Shown here: piece after piece, positions 59,186-64,000 of the stretch | Position numbering within the stretch: the stretch's first letter is position 1 | Layout of the letters: the number at the start of each line of letters is the position of its first letter | Translations under genes and position numbers: made by a program | Source: Alphaproteobacteria bacterium | Lineage (GTDB): Bacteria > Myxococcota_A > UBA796 > UBA2385 | DNA: 64,000 nucleotides | Assembly (NCBI GenBank): GCA_020632755.1 | Contig: JACKEY010000016.1 | Span: 58,173 to 122,172 of the forward strand | Direction of reading: 5' to 3' | The notes under the pieces: generated by a model | Databases searched by the model: none | What the model was told of the DNA's origin: nothing | Seen by the model: only the letters and a program-made list of their open reading frames with translations

Positions 59186-59893
59186 TCACACCCCCGGCGA
59201 GAACCCTGCGTCGAACTGCCAGGGGCCGACGGCGCGGTCGGCCTTCACCAGCTCGTGGACCAGGGTCAGGTAGCGACGGCGGCTGATGTGTTCGGCGCCG
59301 AAGCGCTCGAGGTGGGCGGTGTGCACCTGGCTGTCGATCAGCCGGTAGCCCCAGGTCCTGAGCTGCTCGACCAGCCAGACGAAGGCGACCTTGGACGCGT
59401 CGGGTCGCTTCGCGAACATGCTCTCGCCGGCGAACAGGTCGCCGATGGCCACGCCGTACAGCCCGCCGACCAGCTCGCCGTCCTGCCAGGCCTCGCAGCT
59501 GTGGGCGAAGCCCAGGGTGTGCAGGGTGCTGTAGGCGTCGAGCATGTCCTGGGTGATCCAGGTGCCGGCCTGGCCCGGGCGCCAGGCCTTGCGGCACTCG
59601 GCGATGACGTCGGTGAACGCAGTGTCCAGGCGGATCTCGAAGTCGCCGCGGCGGACGATCTTCTTCAGGCTGCGCGGCACGCGGAACCGGTCGGGGAACA
59701 GCACGAAGCGCGGATCCGGGCTGAACCACAGGATCGGCTGGCCTTCGCTGTACCAGGGGAAGATGCCGTTGGCGTAGGCCAGCAGCAGCCGCGCGGGCGC
59801 GAGGTCGCCGCCGACACCCAGCAGGCCGTCGGGCTCGGCGAGCTCGGGGTGCGGGAAGGCGTGTTCGTGCTTGGGGATGCGGTAGACGGGCAC
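59186..59893 (-). CDS. aat: Leucyl/phenylalanyl-tRNA-protein transferase
   Basis: Aat transfers Leu or Phe from tRNA to proteins with N-terminal Arg or Lys, marking them for the ClpS/ClpAP N-end-rule pathway. The 235-residue product has the family core GLLGVGGDL, YANGIFPWY, a tract at CEAWQDGELVGGLYGVAIG and FAGESMF, and VHTAHLERFGA. Start is GTG 59893, where TATGGA lies exactly 6 bases upstream. It abuts the lipoprotein stop. Confidence 0.94.
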   Translation of the reverse strand: MPVYRIPKHEHAFPHPELAEPDGLLGVGGDLAPARLLLAYANGIFPWYSEGQPILWFSPDPRFVLFPDRFRVPRSLKKIVRRGDFEIRLDTAFTDVIAECRKAWRPGQAGTWITQDMLDAYSTLHTLGFAHSCEAWQDGELVGGLYGVAIGDLFAGESMFAKRPDASKVAFVWLVEQLRTWGYRLIDSQVHTAHLERFGAEHISRRRYLTLVHELVKADRAVGPWQFDAGFSPGV

Positions 59894-59949
59894 GGTCGCT
59901 CCATACCCGGTCGCCCCGCGTCCTTCCCCATCCCGACACACGCGGAAGG

Positions 59950-59978
59950 CTGACGATCCCGCAGGGCGCGGCTACGGT
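59950..59978 (+). promoter_or_regulatory. Candidate sigma-70 promoter before the Asp-rich lipoproteins
   Basis: CTGACG (59950-59955) and TACGGT (59973-59978) are spaced by 17 bases. The ATG at 60063 lies about 80 bases downstream, so this transcript has a leader. The 169-base gap (59894-60062) holds nothing else that I can support. Confidence 0.5.
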
Positions 59979-60062
59979 GGCGCCGCCGACCGCGCTCGGC
60001 ACGCCCGGGGGGGCTCGGTGTCGCGCGGTCCGGTTCCCACCCGCCCCTCGGCCGGAGCTTCC

Positions 60063-60698
60063 ATGCGCCTCTCCTTCGCGCTGCCTCTCCTCCTCCTCCC
60101 CCTGGCCGCCTGCTTCGACAAGGCGTCGGACGAAGACGACGACGGCGGCGGGGACGGCGTTTCGGACGGCGGCGGCTGGGACCTGGGCGACGGCGTCGAC
60201 TCCGGCTGGAGCAGCGACGGCGGGGGCTCGGACGGGGGCTCCGACGGGGGTTCCGACGGCGGCTCGGATGGCGGCACCGACGGCGGCTCGGATGGCGGGA
60301 CCGACGGCGGCGGCGACACCGGTGGCGGCGGCGGCGAGGGCATCTTCACCGGCTACGTCGAGCTCGAGGGTTGGATCAAGGGCGAGAAGTACATCGGCAC
60401 CTGCACCGGCGAGGACCAGTCGCTGCGCCTGACCGGCAGCGGCGGCGGCGGCGATCTGGTCTGCTTCTGGGAGGACGGCATGCTCGGCGGCTACGAGACC
60501 GTGACCTCGGTCGACCTGGCCGTCGGCGGCGGCGGCAGCGTGACCGGCAGCGGCGAGATGGACCTGGCCGGCTTCCCGCTCGCCACCGATGTCTACGGCG
60601 AGGTCAACAGCGGCAAGCTCTACCTGGAGCTGTGGGCCTACAGCGACGAGGCCGGCCTGCCCTTCGAGGTCTACGGCTACGCCGTGCTGCGGCGCTGA
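60063..60698 (+). CDS. Asp/Gly-rich lipoprotein, paralogue A
   Basis: A 211-residue lipoprotein (lipobox LAAC) with a signal peptide encoded largely by CTC codons, a D/G/S-rich stalk (about residues 22-95) and a C-terminal beta-rich domain (YVELEGWIKGEKYIGTCTGE). It shares the start MR-LL-PLLLLPL-ACFDK and the general layout with the next gene. Function unknown. Confidence 0.65.
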   Translation: MRLSFALPLLLLPLAACFDKASDEDDDGGGDGVSDGGGWDLGDGVDSGWSSDGGGSDGGSDGGSDGGSDGGTDGGSDGGTDGGGDTGGGGGEGIFTGYVELEGWIKGEKYIGTCTGEDQSLRLTGSGGGGDLVCFWEDGMLGGYETVTSVDLAVGGGGSVTGSGEMDLAGFPLATDVYGEVNSGKLYLELWAYSDEAGLPFEVYGYAVLRR

Positions 60699-60712
60699 GC
60701 CCGGGAGCAACG

Positions 60713-61438
60713 ATGCGCATCCTCCTCTGGACCCCCCTCCTCCTCCTCCCCCTGACCGCCTGCTTCGACAAGGGCAGCGGGGACGAAGACGACGACGGCG
60801 GCAGCAAGGACGGCGGCGGCTGGGACCTGGGCGACGCCGGCGACTCGGGCGCGCCGTCCGACGGTGGGACCACCGCCGATCCCATGCCGGACACCGATGT
60901 CGACACCGATGTCGACACCGACGGGGACACGGACACCGACGGGACGACGGACACCGACACCGATGCGGACACCGACGGGACGACGGATACCGACACCGAT
61001 GCGGACACCGACGGGACGACGGACACCGACACCGACACCGACACCGACGGCACCGTCGACCCCAGCCCCTGGGACGGCGTCTACCGGATCGACGTCGAGA
61101 TGATCGCCACGGCCGCCGACTTCGGCGGCGAGCTGGACGTGCTGCGCTGCACCGGCGGCCGCTTCGAGCTGGCCGACGATCGGATCGTCGGATCGGCGGA
61201 CTGCGCCTGGTCCGGCGTGTTCTCGTCGGTCGTGACCTCGCTCTCCCTCGACGGCCGCCGCCTGGGCGCCGACAAGTTCACCGGCGACGCCGTGCTGGAC
61301 CTGGACGGCTTCCCGGCGGCCGGCAGCTTCGAGGGGGCCGGCGTGCCCGGCGAGCTGGTCATCGAGACCTTCTTCGCCCCCGAAGAGACCGGCGGCGACG
61401 TCACGATCGAAGGCGAGGGAACGCTCTTCCTGCCGTGA
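60713..61438 (+). CDS. Asp/Thr-rich lipoprotein, paralogue B
   Basis: A 241-residue paralogue of the previous protein, starting 14 bases after it. Lipobox LTAC, stalk of DTD and GTT units, and a C-terminal domain (YRIDVEMIATAADFGGEL ... LRCTGGRFEL) with a Cys pair like that of paralogue A. The last 38 bases overlap the convergent beta-helix gene. Confidence 0.65.
   Translation: MRILLWTPLLLLPLTACFDKGSGDEDDDGGSKDGGGWDLGDAGDSGAPSDGGTTADPMPDTDVDTDVDTDGDTDTDGTTDTDTDADTDGTTDTDTDADTDGTTDTDTDTDTDGTVDPSPWDGVYRIDVEMIATAADFGGELDVLRCTGGRFELADDRIVGSADCAWSGVFSSVVTSLSLDGRRLGADKFTGDAVLDLDGFPAAGSFEGAGVPGELVIETFFAPEETGGDVTIEGEGTLFLP
60941..61048 (+). repeat. 36-bp tandem repeat in the lipoprotein stalk
   Basis: Three 36-base units beginning gggacgacgg encode GTTDTDTDADTD-type blocks. 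The first two differ by one base; the third diverges slightly. The period is a multiple of three. Confidence 0.85.
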
Positions 61439-63365
61439 GCGGCAGGAGCAGCCACAGGGCGAAGGCGCTGGCGGCGCCCCCATCGCGGCATCCGGCAGAG
61501 GGCTTGGGCGAGAGCGCCTCGTCGCCGGAGTCCGTGGGCGAAGAGCCACCGGTGTCGGTCGAGGTCCCCGAGTCCGCGGTGGAGCCGGAGTCGGAGGAGG
61601 AGCCGGAGTCGGTCGAGGTCCCCGAGTCGGCGGAGGAGCCGGAGTCGGACGAGGAGCCGGAGTCGGTCGAGGTCCCCGAGTCGGCGGAGGAGCCGGAGTC
61701 TTCAGAGGCTCCGCTGTCCCCGTCACCGCCGGTGTCGCCCGCTCCTCCGCTGTCCGCTTCACCGCCGGTGTCATCACGGCCGGTGTCGCCCTCCCCGGTG
61801 TCCACCCCCCCGGAGTCAGGCGGCTCGCCTGTGTCCCACACACCGGCCTCGGGCGCACCCGAGCCGCCGAAGACGCCGATGTCGCTGCGACTACCGTCGA
61901 GCCAGTCCGTCACGTCCGGGTCGCCGGCGTCGACCAACGGGCTTCCTGCTCGCAGCTGGAAGTCGGACCACTCGCTCAGCGCGTCGGGCGCGCGCCACAG
62001 ACCCGGGGCGCTGACCTCGAGGTTGGTGGCGTCCACGGCCGTCGAGCTTCCGCCGATGACGAGGAAGCGGTCCGATCCGATCTCGTGGAAGGCGTTGTAC
62101 CGGATGCCTGCGCTGTCGATGCCCGCCGAGCCGGAGATTGCGGTCGAGAGGTCGGCCAGCAACGTGTTGGACACCACGACGGAGCCCGTTCCCCACAGGT
62201 ACACGCCGGTCGAGCAGTCCCACACGGCGTTGTTGCGCAGCAGGGCCTCGTCGCCCCAGTCGAAGGCGCCGACGCCGGCGTCGCCGGCCACCACGGCGGT
62301 GTGGGTCACCTCGAGCGCGCCGGAGACGTCGTAGAGCGCGGCGCCCATGCCTTCCACGTAGGTGACGAGGGCCCAGGTCAGTGCCACGCCCTCGGCGGCC
62401 TCGACGTGCACGCCATCCCCGCTGTCCAGGCCGCTGAACGGACCGTGCAGCACCAGGTTGGCCAGGGTGACGTCGGCGACGTCGTGGAGCCGGACTCCCG
62501 CGGGCGCGCCCCAGCCGACCAGGTTGTCCACGACGGTGTCCACGACGCTGACGTCCGGTGTCCCCGTGGCGCCCGAGACGAACAGCGCGGCAGTGTCCGC
62601 GGACGCGCCCCCCGAGTGGCAGCCCGACACGTCCGTGTCCCACGCGGTCACGCCCTCGATCACGACAGGACCGCCGTCGGCCAGCACGGTCACGGCTCCT
62701 CCGCCCGTGCACGCCGCTTCGTCGACGAAGGAGAGGTCGTGCAGGGTCACGGACCCCGCGGTCTCGTCGTCGGCCAGTCCGGCCGCCACGTCGACCAGCA
62801 CTCCGGCCCCTTCGGAGTTGGTCTCGTTCGCTTCGAAGTGGCTCGACTCGATGGACAGGTCGCTGGGCCCGGGCTCGGCGTAGATGGCGCCTCCTCCAAG
62901 CAGCGACAGGTTGTCGGTGAAGGTGCTGTCCTGGATGGTCAGCGCCGCGCCGTCGAGTGCCGCGATGCCCGCTCCTCCTCCTCGCCCCGACCACAGGTAG
63001 CCCCGCGTCACCGTGGTCTCCCAGACCGTCAGCTCGCCGCCCGTCGCGACGATGCCCTGCACGGCCCCTTCGCCGTCCAGGGTCACCGCCTCGACGGTCA
63101 GGTGGCCGCTGGAGCCCACGTGGAGGAGGGGGCCCGCCGAGTCCGAGGCGGGGACGAGGGTCGTCGCGGCCTCGGACACCCCGACGATGTGCAGCCGGAT
63201 GTCGACCTCCGCTTCGACCTCCCACGTCCCGGCGTCGAGGGCGATGCTGTCCCCATCGACCGCCGCCGCGATGGCGCTGTCGAGGTCGACGTAGGCGCAG
63301 GTCTCGCAGACCTCGAGCGTGTCGGCCGCGGCCGGGAGACCAGCGACCATCCACAGCAACCACAT
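61401..63365 (-). CDS. Large surface protein: right-handed beta-helix, Ser/Asp stalk and C-terminal sorting-like tail
   Basis: A 654-residue protein. A signal peptide (WMVAGLPAAAD) is followed by VDLDSAIAAAVDGDSIAL, the typical opening of pectate-lyase-like helices. A long parallel beta-helix runs to about residue 500, then a Ser/Asp/Gly stalk with 18-residue repeats. The end has a Cys, a hydrophobic stretch (FALWLLLPLTAGRAF) and basic residues, resembling MYXO-CTERM sorting signals. It should be secreted and held at the surface. Confidence 0.72.
   Translation of the reverse strand: MWLLWMVAGLPAAADTLEVCETCAYVDLDSAIAAAVDGDSIALDAGTWEVEAEVDIRLHIVGVSEAATTLVPASDSAGPLLHVGSSGHLTVEAVTLDGEGAVQGIVATGGELTVWETTVTRGYLWSGRGGGAGIAALDGAALTIQDSTFTDNLSLLGGGAIYAEPGPSDLSIESSHFEANETNSEGAGVLVDVAAGLADDETAGSVTLHDLSFVDEAACTGGGAVTVLADGGPVVIEGVTAWDTDVSGCHSGGASADTAALFVSGATGTPDVSVVDTVVDNLVGWGAPAGVRLHDVADVTLANLVLHGPFSGLDSGDGVHVEAAEGVALTWALVTYVEGMGAALYDVSGALEVTHTAVVAGDAGVGAFDWGDEALLRNNAVWDCSTGVYLWGTGSVVVSNTLLADLSTAISGSAGIDSAGIRYNAFHEIGSDRFLVIGGSSTAVDATNLEVSAPGLWRAPDALSEWSDFQLRAGSPLVDAGDPDVTDWLDGSRSDIGVFGGSGAPEAGVWDTGEPPDSGGVDTGEGDTGRDDTGGEADSGGAGDTGGDGDSGASEDSGSSADSGTSTDSGSSSDSGSSADSGTSTDSGSSSDSGSTADSGTSTDTGGSSPTDSGDEALSPKPSAGCRDGGAASAFALWLLLPLTAGRAFPRLRS
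61561..61700 (-). repeat. 54-bp tandem repeat in the Ser/Asp stalk
   Basis: Copies start at 61561, 61615 and 61669 (spacing 54). Each encodes an 18-residue block built from SGSSSDSG, SGSSADSG and SGTSTDSG. The last copy is partial. Copy number may change stalk length in frame. Confidence 0.85.
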
Positions 63366-63439
63366 GGGGACCTCACGGACGGACCCCAGCGTGGCCGCCG
63401 TCGGCCGATCCGATCACCGCCGAGAGGCGCCGCCTGTGC

Positions 63440-64000
63440 TCAGGCGTCCTTGACCAGCCGGAAGCCCAGGTCGGCGGACCGGGTCTCGGGGGCGATCATC
63501 TCGAGGGCCTTGGCCCAGCTGGCCATGCTCGGCTGCTGCCAGGACCCGGGGTGGATGACGCGGCTGTCGTCGCCGCCGTCCTGGCACCACTCGGCGACGT
63601 TGCCGGCCAGGTCCCACACGCCGTCGGGGGTGCGGTCGCTGTAGAAGATGGCCACGGCGCAGGGCTTGCCGAGCACTTCTTCGCGGGTGTTGGCGTTGCC
63701 GGCGCCGAAGGGCTCGCCCCAGGGGTACGGCCGCTTCTCGGCGCCGCGCACGACGTAGCGCCGCTCTTCGAGGGTCAGGAGCCGCGCGCCCTTCGCGGTG
63801 GCGAAGGCTTCGGCTTCCCAGAAGGTGACGCCGACGACGGGCTGGTTGGGCACGACCAGGTGGGCGACGTCGGGCGCGGCGGCGAGCTTGGGCCACACAT
63901 CGCCCTGGTCCCGCCAGGCGCGGCCGGAGGCCGACCACACGCGGTCGTCTTCGTAGCCGCCGGCATCGACCCAGGCGCGGAACTCGGCGGTCGTGACCGG
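63440..64000 (-). CDS. Formylglycine-generating-enzyme (SUMF1-like) domain protein, 3' part
   Basis: The C-terminal 186 residues of a longer protein whose start lies beyond the window. It carries the FGE-sulfatase domain: VTTAEFRAWVDAGGYEDD, PVVGVTFWEAEAFATAKG, YPWGEPFGAGNAN, VWDLAGNVAEWC and GFRLV. Such domains modify sulfatases or, without the catalytic cysteines, act as binding modules in regulators. The missing part prevents deciding. Confidence 0.85.
   Translation of the reverse strand, partial: PVTTAEFRAWVDAGGYEDDRVWSASGRAWRDQGDVWPKLAAAPDVAHLVVPNQPVVGVTFWEAEAFATAKGARLLTLEERRYVVRGAEKRPYPWGEPFGAGNANTREEVLGKPCAVAIFYSDRTPDGVWDLAGNVAEWCQDGGDDSRVIHPGSWQQPSMASWAKALEMIAPETRSADLGFRLVKDA

Overview
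The window is very GC-rich (about 70% by eye), densely packed and Gram-negative in character: lpxD for lipid A, an OmpA-type protein, many lipoprotein signal peptides, and a proteobacterial-type Aat transferase. Thrombospondin-3 and MopE-like Asp-rich repeats, right-handed beta-helix surface proteins, NHL-repeat lipoproteins, a kinase/ATPase/TPR regulator and a MYXO-CTERM-like tail point to Myxococcota or a close relative. This is inferred from gene content; there is no rRNA in the window. I saw no tRNA, rRNA, CRISPR array, insertion sequence or phage gene. Genes are often linked by ATGA or GTGA overlaps, and no gene-free stretch exceeds about 220 bases.

Layout. 1-5733: a cbb3 oxidase operon, ccoN(3' end)-O-Q-P-G-(mini H)-I-S, with two tandem hairpins between ccoP and ccoG. 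5743-12994: a polytopic membrane protein; a 1177-residue collagen-like/membrane/coiled-coil protein with a helical-repeat partner, possibly cargo of a contractile injection system; and two paralogous small membrane proteins on the minus strand. 13074-23531: a long co-directional run of envelope genes: three NHL-repeat lipoproteins, a fourth propeller-like lipoprotein, a secreted protein, a DUF4398-like lipoprotein, an OmpA-family protein, two paralogous Asp/Thr-rich lipoproteins, and lpxD. 23535-27998 (minus): a Ser/Thr kinase-AAA-TPR regulator behind an RNase Z-like metallo-hydrolase. 28071-35316: hypotheticals, a Rossmann-fold protein, a pair of ArsA/Get3-like ATPases and membrane proteins.

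35313-50785: a B12-fold radical SAM protein, secreted and acidic hypotheticals, a giant membrane AAA protein beside an MscS channel, a TM2-like protein divergent from an AraC regulator, a PAP2-like and a DUF3943 protein, a CPA1 antiporter, a serine hydrolase with a small Cys-rich lipoprotein, and a membrane-anchored nuclease-like protein. 50898-57797: an ATP-grasp protein, a 5'-nucleotidase-like lipoprotein, ferredoxin, peptide deformylase, a TPR protein, a MopE/beta-helix lipoprotein, a TrmH-type methylase and a TlpA-like thioredoxin. 57885-64000: a secreted-protein gene interrupted by a 16-G tract, a lipoprotein, aat, two paralogous Asp-rich lipoproteins, a large beta-helix protein and the 3' part of an FGE-domain protein.

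The most unusual signals are: the poly-G tract that puts a signal peptide out of frame by one base; two adjacent ArsA-like ATPases with complementary losses in their deviant Walker A motifs; a recurrent TA-NNN-T box 6-7 bases before start codons, suggesting widespread leaderless mRNAs; the MscS-linked giant ATPase; the injection-system cargo-like protein; and a kinase whose ATP-binding lobe lies upstream of the only conventional in-frame start codon.
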